Shown: positions 1 through 12,144, counted from the stretch's first letter. The stretch is DNA of 64,000 nucleotides from Isoetes taiwanensis (GCA_021234155.1 JAJEKV010000023.1:2594557-2658556); one strand, 5' to 3'. The notes: a model not told the origin generated them from the letters alone. Numbers and translations: made by a program.

Positions 1-680
1 TCAATAACATCATCATCACATGGGGGATCCTACCCAATGGCTCGGACTCCAGGGTATGGACTGATGGCTTGGGCTTCCAGAAGTCATTGCAGACAGAGTT
101 TATAAGAATGGATTGGGCTGGCATAGAAACATGGTTGTTGGGTAGTCCACTCCATCTGCCCCTCCCGTGCACACTTTGCAGAGTAGGTTGAAGAGTCTTG
201 GGAGTGGACCATAGCCTGCCGGGTGCGTAGCCAGAGAGGCTACTGCTGGGTTGCATCTCCCCAGTCCCCATGAGGCAGGAGGAGAGTCTTCTCCCCTCCA
301 GAGGCATGCATGCCCATCACAGACGGCTAGAGGGCCATTGCCCATATTCGACTTGAACCTCATTGAAGGTGACACATCAATCAAGAGGTGTCGAGCTCAT
401 GCCTTGCCCACACGCGGTGGCAAACCATTAAGCCTAGCCCACTTAGATCTCCGGTAGGCTTTACACACCAGAGGGATCAGTCAGTGATGGGACAAGTCCC
501 CCTTATTCCACCGGTCTAGCCCCACCGCCCACAACCCGGCGGGCTCTTGTACACGGGCCGCATTAATTGGGAATTAATGAGGTTATTCAGGATCATCTGC
601 TACTGAAGCTTTTAGGGTCTCTACCCCCCCCTTCCCACATACATAGGAGAGCATAGAATGGAACATCATCATCATCAAAG
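1..680 (-). other. Unassigned unit bounded by CAT-repeat tracts
   Basis: CATCATCATCA-type tracts lie at 8-17 and 664-677, so the unit is bounded by the same trinucleotide on both sides. Read on the minus strand it ends in a GATGATGATG-type tail, as a non-LTR element or SINE might. A minus-strand reading frame at 100-384 contains a cysteine-bearing segment but matches no family I recognise. It appears to have been inserted into or beside the LTR that follows. A simple coincidence of CAT repeats is possible. The window edge hides any continuation. Confidence 0.25.
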
Positions 681-1273
681 AACTGAAATACTGAATAAGA
701 TCTAATCTATCTTACCTAAACATACATAATTAGGTTCCTTCGTTACGGCTGGTGATCTTAGGATCTACAAGACTGCTAAGACTGATCTAACATACTATAT
801 CTCATTGTCAGGCTAAGAGTCGGCTTTGCACAACAGAATCACAGTTTACCTGATCCTTGGCTTGCTCCAACTCCTCGAATCGTGTCCATGCCTTTGTTCT
901 TGCTGAAGACGGCTGCTTCTGAGGAATCTAATGTGCAAAAGCGGCTCAGCGGCGTCTGGCAATGCGGAATGGCAGCTTGCCTTGGCCGGAATGGCTCAGG
1001 GAAGCCAAAATGCGAAAATGGAAAAGGTTTAGGGTTTCCCCTTTTGTTCCCTATACATGAACTTTTAGGGTTAGGTTAGAAGGGACCAAATGGGGCATTG
1101 CCACTTGGCAAGGGGGGTTTAATTGCATACGTTTAATATACATGTGCAACATACGAGGTTGCCCCCTAGGCGCAACTCTTTACGGCTCTCAAGTACTTGT
1201 CATGGTGACATGTACATGTGATGTGGCAGTATAATATACGTATTCGGACCGTATGTTATGCTGGAATGTCACA
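681..1273 (-). repeat. Probable 3' LTR of decayed Ty3/gypsy element
   Basis: Read on the minus strand, a purine-rich tract (GGTGGGGAGAT) at about 1274-1285 is followed by TGTGACATTCC, the usual polypurine tract to LTR start. This fixes the high-coordinate edge at 1273. The low-coordinate edge is not fixed, because no second LTR copy was found and the CAT-flanked unit abuts it. The stretch has no convincing coding potential; the small frame at 882-1079 is inside the LTR and is probably noise. Confidence 0.45.
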
Positions 1274-2149
1274 ATCTCCCCACCTTGAATTGATGCTGTC
1301 CTCAGCATCACGCATCTCCCCACCTTGGAAACCTGCATACCCTGCAATAGGTTTGATGCATATAATTTTATAACACAATTATCCCAAGGTAATATTTAAG
1401 TTTAATTTTTCATAACACATCCGTGCTCAATACCATACTATGATAAGGGGATCTTTCACCCTCTTACTTTATCATCTATTATTCACAAAATTTTATGGTT
1501 TACACCATTATCATTAACATACTTCCGAAATTCTCTAATTAAGGTTCCATATCATCTCCTTGCAACACATTATGACAAGTTTCCGCAGTGCGACCTTCCT
1601 GCCACTAGACTTCCCTATTGGCCGGCAGGTCCAACACTACATCAGTATACATTTAATTATTTTAAAGTTGGTTATTAGGGAACCACCCATTAATTACAAT
1701 TTATATGGATGCAAGGCTAATCTCCCGGCATAGGAAGATTATGTTTCTTCTATCTTGGCCGTGGAGACAACGCCTTATCATGCTTAAGATGATCCCTCAT
1801 GCCTACACCTTTAGTTGCCTTTGGCGTGAAGGATAGCATTCTTCCCGTAGTAGGCATTGACTAGAGGTGCTTTCCTATCAATGCATGCATGAATGACCTC
1901 TTATCTCTCAAGTTCGTCTACTTCCGTGGGACGGAAGTAGACTTTTTAATCTACCTCACACTCACCTATCGGTTTGGTGTCGACTACTTTGGTGACGAGC
2001 TGACCCTTGCATTGCTCCATGAATTGGGGGTACTGCTTCTCCAACTCTGATTATAGTACCCACGTAGGTAAGCGCGTCCATTTCACTAGGTATTGGAGAA
2101 ATTGAGATCTTCTTGTCTTCTTTTAGGACCTGTCAAGAAGAACCTCTGG

Positions 2150-3059
2150 GATGATTTCAAGCTTCCAGTAACTCTGTGTCTCCAATACTTCCTCTGGATT
2201 AGGAGTGTGCCTCTTCAGAAGACTTACATGGAAGACTCTATGGATTTTAATATGCGCTGGCAGTAGGATTGGCTACCTACTCTTTTGGTTATCCTGAATG
2301 GCCCAGCCCATCTTGGAGCAAGTTTCTTGCAATTGCCGATGCGGAGCTTCGCGTGCTTGACTTTGATCTTCAACCATACGTTGTCCCCAACCTAGAATTC
2401 CCTTACCGTTCTGTGCTTATCGGCTATGCTTCTCGCTGCTAGGAGATATCCTCTCACCTCCTCCACTAGCTGCTGCATATCCGATAACATCTGCTGAGAC
2501 TGGATTGTGCCACGTATCTGGTGTCAAGCATTGATACCCATAATTTATCATGAAGGGTGACATCTGGGAAGATTCTTGTTTGGTGCTATTATAGGCGAAC
2601 TCCACCAAGTGAATAAAATCATCCCATTTCGACTGCTTGTTCCAGACATAGTTTCTCAGCATGTCTTCTATGATTCGATTTGTGCGCTCCGTCTGTCCAT
2701 CCGTCTGAGGATGATATGCCGCACTCATGGAGAGCTTCGTATGAATCGTGCTGAACAAGTCTTGTCAGAATGCGCTCATGAACTTTGAATCTCTATCCGA
2801 GATCTCTCAGCATCCTATAGAGTCTAAAGATCTCTTTGGTGAACAATACGACAGTGTCTAATGCCGTGTCTGTGGTCCTGCACGGCACGAAATGTGCCAT
2901 CTTCGACAACTTGTCCACCACCACCATTAGGGCATCTTTGCCCCTTATGGTTCTCGGGAGCCCTGTGATAAGGTCCATGCTTATTACCTCCCATTTCGCA
3001 TTCGGCACAGGCAATGACTCTAAAGTTGTTCCGCCTTCGTCTGCTGACATAGCTGGCAC
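2150..3059 (-). pseudogene. pol: Gypsy integrase and chromodomain remnant
   Basis: Frames at 2793-3059 and 2417-2758 contain the integrase core: SMDLITGLP with the first catalytic Asp, then AYHPQTDGQTERTNR with the catalytic Glu. The segment between the two frames, where the second Asp belongs, is frame-shifted. Further along, near 2200-2400, a GDNVWLK and LAPRWAGPFRI stretch matches the integrase C-terminal domain. A chromodomain-like stretch follows. All pieces are disrupted. Confidence 0.75.
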
Positions 3060-3205
3060 TCTCGAATATACCTGGCTATTTGCTTCTTCATGCTGGACCA
3101 GAAGTAGCTGCTTCTGATCTTAAAATAGGTCTTCATAAAACCTGCGTGTCCGGCTATTGGGCTATTGTGTGTGTCATGGAGTATCAACTTCCTGACTCCT
3201 GATGA

Positions 3206-3826
3206 CTATGATACACACAATTTGTTTTTGTGGTATAATAGGTTACCTTCCTTCCTACAATGTTTGAAGGTTTCCCTCTCTTTGTCTGTTCTCGCCTCTT
3301 TAGAAAGGCTTGCCCATGCTTCCTTGAAATCTCGGTCTAGAGGCAACGTCTCTTCTATCTTCTTGCCAAACTCACTGGTAAGTGTTGATATGGCGTTGCT
3401 GTGGACTCTTATCGTCACGGGATGCCTTGAGAGCGCGTCCGCAACCACATTGAGCTTGCCTGGCTTGTACACGATGACAAAGTCGTACTCCTCCAGGAAC
3501 TCCATCCATCTCCTTTGCCTCAAGTTGAGATGTGGTTGGGTGGAGACATATTGTAGACTCTGATGGTCTATATCCAATTGGAACTTCCTTCCCAATAGAT
3601 AATGCCTCCATATTCTCAATGCTCTCACCACTGCTAGCAACTCCTGGTCATGGGTTGGGTAGCGCATTTCGGCGTCGTTCATCTTCCTTGAATCATACGC
3701 TACCACCCTCCCTTCCTGCATCAAGACCCCTCCTGTTGCAATCTTGCTGGCATCTGTTGCCACTAACTTATCTTTCTCTGGATCCGGCAAGACTAAGAAT
3801 GGCGCAGTCGTTATAGCTTCCTTCAA
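3206..3826 (-). pseudogene. pol: Gypsy RNase H domain remnant
   Basis: This 206-residue open stretch on the minus strand carries the RNase H domain that follows reverse transcriptase in Ty3/gypsy. Visible landmarks are ATDAS near the start, YPTHDQELLAVV, WRHYLLG, DHQSLQYV and the C-terminal NVVADALSRHP. It ends in the linker to the integrase zinc-binding region. The frame is separated from the upstream reverse transcriptase by stops at about 3830-3970. Confidence 0.8.
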
Positions 3827-3971
3827 CTTCTCAAATGCTACATGGGCCTTCCTTTGCTAATGACTCGCCCAATTTTTTATCTTTTCTGCTTTGGTGAGGT
3901 CCGTCAATGGTACTGCTACTTTTCCAAAGTTCTTGCTATAATACCCCGCTAAGCTGAGGAAGCTCCTGACT

Positions 3972-5337
3972 TCATGGTGCTGGCCAATCAATTACCGATT
4001 CAATCTTTGCAGGGTCGGTGGAAATCCCTTCTGCTGTGATTATATGCCCCAAGTACTCTACTCTTTCTGTCGCGAAGTGACACTTGGATAGTTTCGCATA
4101 AAGCTGATGCCTCCTCAACTTTTCACGTATCTTCCTCAAGTGTTGGGCATGCTCCTCTAAGGATTTGCTGTAGACTAGAATGTCATCAAAGAAAACTATG
4201 ATGAATGTATCTAGAAACTTGCGAAAAACATCGTTCATGAGCCTTATGAAAGTTGCTGGAGCGTTGGGCAATCCAAACGGCATCATTGTGAACTCATAAT
4301 GGCCATATCTCGTCCTGAATATAGTCTTATGGATGTCCTCTTCCTTGATTCTGATCGGGTGATAGCTTGACCTCAAATCTATCTTGAGAAAACCTTCGCT
4401 CCCTGCAGTTGATCCATCAAATCATCTGATCGAGATAGCGCGTACTTGTTCTTGATGGTGTGCTTGTTCAATTGACGATAGTCAATGCACGTTCTGAGAC
4501 TTCCATCCTTCTTCTTGACAAAGAGTATTGGCGCTCCAAATGGGGAGACACTAGGTCTTATAAACCCTAGGTCTAGCAACTCATGCAATTGCTTCTTCAA
4601 TTCCATCAACTCCTGTGGTGACATTCTATAGGGCGCCTTACTTGTTGGCTTCGTTTCTGGCTCAAGTGCTATTTCACACTCAACTCCTCTGTAAGGTGGA
4701 AGTTGCTTAATCTCATCTGGGCATAAATCATGGAATTCCTTCACCAACTTGGCTATAGGCTTTGGCAGCTTGCTCAATGCTTTGGCCTCCTTGTCTTCCT
4801 TTGCCTCTTGCTCGTCAACTTTAAGCTTAAAGACATAGGCCACTTGCGTGATTGGGGTGGCCTCTTTACCTGTTATCTCAATGACCTTGCCATCTGGCAT
4901 CGTTATGGTTACTTTTCGCTTCCCACAATCAATCACGGCTCCATCCGGTCCAAGGTATTCCATGCCTATGATCAAGTCGTACTTGCCGATGTTCATCACT
5001 TCTGCTCCCATTCCAACTTGATACCTGGCAAGTCTATGTCGAAGTTGATCCTCTTCCTTGCTGTGTGTCGGATTGCCTCACTTGCCAATACAACCGGTCT
5101 ATGCTTGGACTTCAAAGGCTTCAGCTTCAACATCTCTACCATCCTTGGCGAAGCAAAATTGTGGGTACTTCCTGTGTCTATCAACACTATGAAGGACTTG
5201 GCCCGGACTTTCCCAATCGTCGAAATGACTTGGTACTGACTCTCAGCATTCTCGGAGTCAATAGCAGCAAAGATGTGGCACTCACCCTGGATGTAGTCTC
5301 GAGCATCTTCTTCGTCGATCTTCGGGGTGTCTCCCAT
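3972..5337 (-). pseudogene. pol: Gypsy protease and reverse transcriptase remnant
   Basis: The minus-strand frame at 4996-5337 has the aspartic protease signature I-D-T-G-S-T-H-N-F. It runs through 4379-5011 and 3972-4376 into reverse transcriptase with [27 protein letters not shown] and the catalytic F-F-D-D-I-L-V-Y. The enzyme would copy element RNA into cDNA. Catalytic Asp residues survive, but the frame changes at about 5000 and 4378, so the polyprotein is broken. Confidence 0.8.
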
Positions 5338-6143
5338 CTGCTAACGCCGCATTCATCACAAATGGGCAGTTATGTGTCCGATGTCCTGGCTGGAAGCACC
5401 TGAAGCACAACTGCTTTTCAATACATTGCTGCCTCTTCTCCTTGGGGATGGACTGTAAGAACTGCTTCACTGCTTTGGAGTAGTTTGAACCACTTGCTTG
5501 CTCCTTATCCTTGAAACTGACCTGCTTCTTGTCCTGCTTGCCAAAATTTGCACTGCCTTGCTTTCCATAATTTGCGTTGTATTGAGGTCTCGTAGCTGCT
5601 GGGCTTGTTGCTCTTGGGTTGTAGCTTCCTATAGCCCTCCCCTTGTCCTGATAGTACTGTTGCCTCTGCCCACTCCCTTGAGGTCCTGTTCCTTGTAAGC
5701 TCACTGCCTTAAACTCTGCTTCTGACACTGTTCTGGGGTTTATTGCTCTCACCAGCTTCCTGATCTCCTCGTTCAAGCCTTCAATGTACCCCCATTACAT
5801 GTCTTTCACTCAATTTTGGCACATAGAGCCTCAGCCTCATGAACTCTTTGGTGTATTTCTGGACTGTCTTATTGCCCTGCTCCAACCTGCAGAACTATTG
5901 CATCATATGCCACTTGTGTTCCCTCAGCACGTAATGTCGCTTAAATGCCTTGGAGAACTTCTTGAATCTGCAGCTATCTCTGCTTAGCCCATGGGCTTTG
6001 GCATAGCCTTTCCACCAAATTCTGGATGCTACCCTGCCCTTGTCCTTATCCTTCATGCTATAAGCGTTCCCATACTCTCTCATTTCGTCCAACCAAGCTT
6101 TGGCTTCCATTCCAGACCTGTTGTCCCCTGAGAATTGTTCCAA
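5282..6143 (-). pseudogene. gag: Gypsy gag remnant with CCHC zinc knuckle
   Basis: Two minus-strand frames (5895-6143 and 5282-5776) cover the capsid and nucleocapsid of a gypsy Gag, which packages element RNA into particles in the cytoplasm. The upstream piece has the W-L-D-E-M-R-E capsid-like stretch. The downstream piece has a CCHC knuckle, C-F-R-C-F-Q-P-G-H-R-T-H-N-C (spacing CX2CX4HX4C), for RNA binding. The frame breaks between 5776 and 5895. No start codon can be chosen with confidence. Confidence 0.7.
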
Positions 6144-6385
6144 CTTCCTGGCTTTCTATGCATTGCTCAGTGCCGAGTCGACTTTCTTCTCATAGTCGGC
6201 TTCCATTCTGCCAGATGGTCACTTTCAAAGGATATGCTCAACATGGAAATGGAAGGCAGTGTGCATTCGTGTATGTAATCTGACAAAAGCAAGCAACATG
6301 TATAGGGCTACCACGATACCAAGTTATTTTTGTGAGAAAGTTATTTTTGTGAGGTGTCTGATTGCATGCATCAAGGTAGCAGTGT

Positions 6386-6830
6386 ATGAAGGTGGGAATC
6401 CTTAAAAGGGAATACGTTGTAGAGTACATTGATGGGAATAGTCTTATGGATGTGTATTTTCAATGTGGGAGCAGAGGAGATGCTTATCAAAATTTTGACC
6501 AAATTCGTGCAAGGGATGATGTCTGGAATATGAAGCCTGCAGGAACCACACAACATGAAGCTAGCAGAGATGTATCAGTCATATCCCAAATGCAACTTCA
6601 AACATGTACTCAATCTGGAAATGGTATAGGAGATCTTGGTCTCTACTGGCAAATGCAGCAGACGGGTGTAAAGCAAAGCCAAGGAACTTTTATCATGCTT
6701 CTTATTATGTGTTCCACCATAGCAGCCCTCAACCGAGGAAAATGGATTCATGCTAAGATGCACACGGAGATATGTATGAATGGGAGTACACAACTGCAGC
6801 AAAATTGTCTCTTCCTGCAGCATGTGGAGG
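6386..6830 (+). pseudogene. Pentatricopeptide-repeat (PPR) protein fragment
   Basis: The frame reads like degenerate plant PPR repeats: GNSLMDVYFQCGSRGDAYQNFDQ corresponds to the usual SLIDMYAKCG..DA..VFD unit, and LGLYWQMQQTGVKQSQGTF with IAALNRGKWIHAKM corresponds to the next unit. PPR proteins bind organellar RNA in mitochondria or plastids and are very numerous in land plants. Key spacing is damaged and the stretch continues into unrecognised sequence after about 6830. No gene structure surrounds it, so I call it a pseudogene fragment carried in with repeats. Confidence 0.55.
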
Positions 6831-8608
6831 CTTTAGCAGCATATGTGAATGATGCTTTAAATATGAGGAATGTTGCACCAGTCGGGTTTTCAGAGACACG
6901 TGGTTTAGGAGGATCTACGCGCTACATTTGTTGTGTCTTCAAAGGTGATGCCATGCATGCAACAGTAGGGAAGCAACATCTAGAACAGGTGAACTAGGGA
7001 GTTTTCCTTATGAAGGATCTACAATATGTTACTTATGAATATGAACATAATTTTCTTAAATCCAATCTGGAGATCCTTGAATTGGGCATGGATGAGACAC
7101 TTCCGCTCGTTCCAGACCAAGATTTGTTAACAGGTGGTGGTTGCACTATAGTTGCCAGCAATACATATGCTAAGCATGCACAAGGTCAGGCAAAGGGATC
7201 ACTCGCTAAGATGCTTGGTGATCCACAAGAGACAATTCTAAGTGAAACATATGTGCAGCTTACAATTTTGTGCTTTTAGAACTTTTGCTTGCTGTGGCAG
7301 CACAATTGCACTAACAAGAATTGGTCAGATACCTCCACATAAGAAATTTGACAGGGTAAAGTTTGATGTTAATGCATGTGAATGGGAAGCACAAATGGAT
7401 GTCAGAACTCACAATCAAGTTGTAGGAGTTGTATCTTCTACATACTATCCCGTGGCGCAATGGGAGCATGTTATTGAGGAGCATGAGTAAATTAAGCAAG
7501 AGAAATCATTCTGGATACAAGATGGGTCTGAAATTTTTCTCATGGTGCACAAGGAAAGAGCAGGTTTGGCTACGGCTATGGTCAGGCAGTATGAGAGTCT
7601 GTTCAGGATGGATAGGACCATATTTGGATTGGAACATTTGCCAAAGGCTTCTAATGCATGTGGCGCTGACAAAGCAAACAATGGATCACCTAGGGGGGAC
7701 ATCATAGTAATTGGGTCCGAACTCATAAGAAAGGACACTGGGAACAGAACATAACATGTATTGACAGTCCAGAAGCAAGCAAGGAAGAGAAGACATTATA
7801 CTTCAAGATGCAAGGGAGAGAATATAGCAACAGAATAAGCGGAAGTAGAGAAGAAGAGGTACTTTGATGTCAGGCTTAAGATCACAACAGGAATATTATG
7901 TACCGAGACAAACCAGCAAAGGGTTGATAGCTATGATATTCTTCTCCATAGCTCAAAATATCTTAACCAGCATTTTGTGCAGCCCATTGAAGCGGTTTGG
8001 TTGCTACAACTTAGCAATTCGCATGCGCATTGGAAAAGGGCACAGATTCACATTTTAAAGCAAGTGGACAGTCATGCCAACAAGTGGGATTTTTGTATGA
8101 ATCGCTCAGCAAAGTGGACAGTTGGAATTTTTGTGTTAATCGCTCAGGAAAGTGGACAGTTGCTAGGAAACAGGAGTTTTGCAATCATCATGTGGCAAAA
8201 GGGATTTTGCATTCTAAAGCAAAGCAGAAACAAGTGGACAATTTTTCTTTATTCTTGTGTTGCCTCCTTAATAGGCCAAATCTGCATGACAGGCCGATTC
8301 TGTGTCATAATGCAAGGGAAATTTGATTTTGGATGGGCATTTTTAGAGACATTATATCTCTGGCAGGGTCTTTGACAATGACAGCAGCTACTGGCAAGTG
8401 TGAATTCATTGAAGGGGAGCTGTTCGATACATTACTTGTTGGAAAGGCTAACAGTTACCTAAAGGGGAGCATTAGTTGACAGCTAGCTAAGGGGGGGCAT
8501 TACTTCATTGGAAAGTCTTTAACAGATGGGGAGCTTATTTTGATGAGTATTAGTGTAGGATAGGATTGATTTCTGTAACTTCTAAATAGTCATCTTCTTG
8601 AGGGGGAG
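6831..8608 (+). other. Unassigned DNA ending in copia-type 3' region
   Basis: Short plus-strand frames at 7010-7279, 7242-7490 and 7542-7754 show no family I recognise. From about 8400 the sequence has several short purine tracts (AGGGGAGC, AAGGGGGGGC) and ends in a polypurine tract at 8601-8608 just before an LTR. This suggests a decayed Ty1/copia 3' end, but no polymerase motifs survive. Confidence 0.35.
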
Positions 8609-8839
8609 TGTTGGAATATAACAAGAGATAACATTATTGTATTAGCTGTTGTGCTAGATATGCTAGCCGTTATCATTAGGTTGTAAGTCAGCATCTATTA
8701 GTGGCAAGAATTTACTAGTCATTATTAGTGGTTCCGAGATTTCAGGAACTCCTACATATGTACGACATCCAGTTGTGAATCAAAATAGAGAGGTTCACAA
8801 TTTCTTCAATTCATTTTCTAATATGTAGCTTGTAGAACA
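8609..8839 (+). repeat. Ty1/copia-type 3' LTR
   Basis: A polypurine tract AGGGGGAG is followed immediately by TGTTGGAATATAACAAG, the common start of plant copia LTRs. The repeat can be closed at a terminal CA at 8838-8839, giving about 231 bp, typical for copia. No partner LTR was seen in the window, so the element is truncated upstream. Confidence 0.6.
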
Positions 8840-10135
8840 CTTATATGCGATCATTTTTATTAGCTCTATATTACTACCTTGAGAGCTGCTAGGTCATGCA
8901 AATGGCCGTTTTAGTGCCAGTCCTAGAGCCATTTTGAGGAAAGCCCCATATGCAATATGCATTGTCTGCCTTGATTTCCATGCCATAATTTTCTTAAGAG
9001 AAAGTCTTAAAGTGAAAATCGATCCCAAAGTTCTCCAGATCTAGCAAATCCCACACCTACTCCGCCCAATTTCTTTTTAACAAACCACAACAAAAAGCAG
9101 CATTTTCTCAAGTAACGGATTCAATTGGATTCGAAATATTCCATACCATAGTTTTGAGTACGGATATATGCAAGAGGATTTAAACCTCAACTCCACCCAA
9201 CCAAAGAAGATTGGGTCAATCGCCCACAAACCGAGCAGAGGAATATCGAGTTTTTATGGACATGACTATTTTTATTCCACTGTTCTACACCACACGGTCT
9301 CTTACACGTGTCCAAGTTAGTAGTATAGATGACATCAGCATGGTTGTTAACGCACAGACGCAAGAACGTGCCTATTTAAGACTTCGAGCTAATGAAGTGC
9401 GCATCAGAAGTGGAGGCAGGGCAAGGACCCGTATCAATCAGAGGCAGACTTAAACAAAATACTTCAAACAAAATGAAATACGAACAAAATTTATCTCTGC
9501 ATTATATAAGAGTGAAAGCATCATTTAGGGTCTGAAGCTTCGAGTAGCATTAAGGCATTAGCATCTGAAGCTCGATTAGCACCTAGAGACAAACTGAAAC
9601 AGGAAAGAGCCCAAAATCTGGAAGAGAATTTCAGAAAGATAATAGAAGAAATTCGAAGATTCTTGTGTTGCCATACCCTTGCTTTGCTTTCATTTGCTTC
9701 AACCTAATTAGTAGATCTGCCTCAGGTTCGATCTTGGTTCGGGAAATTTTTGGACTACTCAAGGAAAATTTCCTGCATTTCCTACAGTAACCCGCTAATT
9801 GCCAATTCCTGCCTACAATTTCCTGTAATTTTAAAACCAAGTAGCTAGTTTCCTACTATTTAAAGTTTTGTCTACAATTTCCTACATATTATAAACAAAC
9901 AAGCAAATTTGAAATTTAAAATCTTATAAATCATAATACATATTCAATGTAAAGTACACATATTAAGGCCTCGAATACATAAGGGATACATGCTTATCTT
10001 TAAGCGCAAAATAGGTTGTAGCCGTAGCAACTTGTATTCTATAAACCAGAATTATTGCATGTAACTCATTATCTAATCAAAACAATATCCCTAAAACAAT
10101 GTAACCTGTAACCTAGATTACTCTGTACCTCTCTG
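8840..10135. other. Unassigned interval, one possible minus-strand exon
   Basis: No gene is clear here. A minus-strand frame at 9631-9840 has repeated GGAAATTGTAGG-like words around it and could be an exon or noise. A plus-strand frame at 9211-9453 lies in sequence with a TATTTAAG box at about 9373, which might be an LTR promoter. Neither matches a known family. Confidence 0.25.
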
Positions 10136-10762
10136 TTCCTTCGCAAGCTCTGGGATGCAGAGGCTCTGACGCACGTTAAGCTGGCACACTATCAGCAACA
10201 AGTCAATCCTAGGCTCACAAGAGGCCCACACCAGTACTTGTACACCCAGCTGCCCATGAAGAAGCGCAGACTTATAGCTTCCATTCGCACGGGTGCACAT
10301 CGCCTCCGCATTAAAACAGGGCGTTGGGCTCGGGAAGCACGAGAGCAAAGGCTTTGCCAGTGTTGCCACCAGGGCGCGATTGAGGATGAATGTCTTACCC
10401 TCCAGATCTGCCCAGCATTGCCCATATCCGAGAGAGGTATGTTCGACTACTAGTGCCTAGCCAGCCGTTGCATCAGTTATTGACTACAGCGTCAGTGGGT
10501 TTGTTGGGGTCATACCTCCAGGAGGTTATGGATGCACGGACTCGTTTGTGTCCTACGGGACGGTCTTGAACTGTCCTATGCAATTGTACAGTGTGCCAGC
10601 ATGCTTATTACTGCTAAGGTTTTTCCCTCGAAAACCCTTCGGGGCGGGGGTTTTTTAATCCTGTCAGTAATACGCTTGCTGCTCTCTTTTTGTTTGGGTC
10701 CCATAGGCCAATTGGTCTCCGTGGACGCTAAAAACCTATTCTATTCTATTCTATTCTTTTTT
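10136..10762 (+). mobile_element. 5'-truncated LINE, family 1 copy 1
   Basis: The plus strand encodes the C-terminal end of LINE ORF2: PMKKRRLIASIRTGAHRLRI, GRWAREAR and a CQCC...C cysteine cluster. The same stretch is found in the copies at 14899-20961 and 34567-36875. The 3' end carries the family stem-loop, the shared sequence around ATTGGTCTCCGTGGACG, and a (TATTC)n tail to about 10762. The 5' edge at about 10136 is where similarity to the longer copy begins. Confidence 0.8.
10631..10657 (+). other. LINE 3'-UTR stem-loop with UUCG loop
   Basis: AAAACCC-TTCG-GGG followed by a G-rich and T-rich run folds into a strong hairpin about 110 bp before the 3' end. The same hairpin occurs at 14996-15033 and 34666-34700 in the other two copies of the family. 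In LINEs such structures can be recognised by the reverse transcriptase; that role is inference here. Confidence 0.55.
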
Positions 10763-11486
10763 CTTGCACTTGAGGAGCTGCTTGGCAAGCATGGACAAGA
10801 GAAATTTGCAACAGATGTACACTAATGAAGATAGGATTTACAACATCTTTCAGTGCTTTGACCTGTATATCTTTCAGTGCTCTGACCTGTATATCTTTCA
10901 GTGCTCTGACCTGGATAACAAATATGCAAGTGATCATATTCTGTTACATCAAATATGTGGAAAATATATAGCAAAACTATAACATATATAGATTTAATAT
11001 AAGAGAGCATAGCAGAATAAAACCACGACATCGAAACAAAGATGAATATATCTATAGCAAGCTTTGCACAACACAACTACAGCATACACAGATTCAATGT
11101 AAGAGCAGATGGCATAATAGAACCATAACATTTAAACATAGACAAAATATATCCATACCAAGCTTTCAATCTATTTCAAATCAGGTCAGAAAAGAACCAT
11201 ACAATATGTATTAAATACAATCCAATTTAAACACAAACTGCATAAGAGGATAAGAACATACTTGCGGAATTCTTCGCTGTCGCCTTTACTAGTAGAGCGC
11301 ATTCTAAAAACACTTTCTGAAAACAGGGAGAGTAGGCCATGCTGCATCCATTGTCTGGCGCCTTGAGAGGGTATTTCTTGCTTGTAGAAACAAAATACGA
11401 AATAAAAGACAAGATTGAAGATGCCATGACTATTTGCTTTGTTGGAATGCATCATACCATCATTTGATAAAAGCAACACTCACCAG
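10763..11486 (-). other. Possible exons of an unassigned minus-strand gene
   Basis: On the minus strand, ATGCTGCTG ending near 11484 meets a good donor (GTGAGTG). A possible exon spans about 11270-11390 and another ends against the LINE at 10763. Between them, a TTATCCAG acceptor precedes a triplicated 24-bp unit that stays open in frame. The predicted peptides are not recognisable, so this may be a lineage-specific gene or a non-coding transcript. The LINE at 10136-10762 abuts the last stretch. Confidence 0.25.
10844..10915 (-). repeat. Three tandem copies of a 24-bp unit
   Basis: Units at 10844-10867, 10868-10891 and 10892-10915 differ by only one to three bases. On the minus strand each reads as the eight residues VRALKDIQ or close to it, and each unit begins with CAG-GTC, so every unit border mimics a splice junction. 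Confidence 0.8.
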
Positions 11487-12144
11487 CAGCATGTAAAATT
11501 TGTACTAGAGGATGCTGCTCTCACGAAATGATAGAAGAGTGCTGCTTTATGTCAGTCATTCCTCAAGCTCTGCTCATTACTATCATTCCTCCTTTTGCTA
11601 TCGTTCCTCGTTCTGTTCAATGCAACCAACCATAATGGAAGAACCGAGCCACGACAGCGGCATTGTGTCTGTATTGGTCACAAGAGAAAACAAAGGGAGG
11701 GAAGAGAAATCTGCAGCGACATGTTCGACGCCATCCTCTATAACTATATTAACCCTAAGACAACCCTAAAAAAATGGACATTTAAAATTGAGTGCTCGTG
11801 GAATTTTCGAGAAAATAAGTTACATAAAGTTAAAATTTTGCCACTTTTTATCGCGTAACTAATTTTTCCTAAAAAGTTGAATTTCTGGTCGGGGGTGGAT
11901 CCATGGAACATTTTGGTAACAAGAGTTTTTTGAGATTTGCACAGTAGGTTGCTATTGTTCCGGGGAATTTCCGGAACCAAGCTTCGATCGATCTGCTTCA
12001 AAATGATTTGCTTTAAGCTACACGTGGCGTGATGTGGCGTGATTATTGCACTTTAGGTCTGTAAGACTAAAAAAATCATAAGAAGACCCATATACCTAAG
12101 TGTCCTCCTCAACAAATAGTTGTTCTCCAAAAATTAGGGTTCCG
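11487..12144. promoter_or_regulatory. Intergenic region upstream of EMI1-type gene
   Basis: No supported coding sequence. The last 30 bases before the EMI1-type start contain an AAAATTAGGGTT element like the plant telo-box/UTR motif. CCCTAA-type words near 11752-11770 could belong to a divergent minus-strand transcript. No clear TATA box was picked out. Confidence 0.25.

Larger units (their letters stand above)
1274..6321 (-). mobile_element. Decayed Ty3/gypsy (chromovirus-like) internal region
   Basis: The minus strand reads gag, protease, reverse transcriptase, RNase H, integrase and a chromodomain-like tail in gypsy order, broken by many stops and frameshifts. A possible primer-binding remnant (TGGTATC then divergent) is at 6308-6321. 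After the integrase, a frame near 2040-2180 reads like a chromodomain (YLVKW followed by a W-containing segment). The 5' LTR is not recognisable beyond 6322, so the element is truncated there by PPR-containing DNA. It cannot encode functional proteins as it stands. Confidence 0.8.

Noticed and set aside
9211-9453. Host gene of 80 codons
   Set aside because: No homology, no splice signals, and it overlaps an LTR-like TATTTAAG region.
10631-10657. Bacterial rho-independent terminator, implying contamination
   Set aside because: The same hairpin occurs at the same place in three LINE copies, so it belongs to the LINE 3' UTR.
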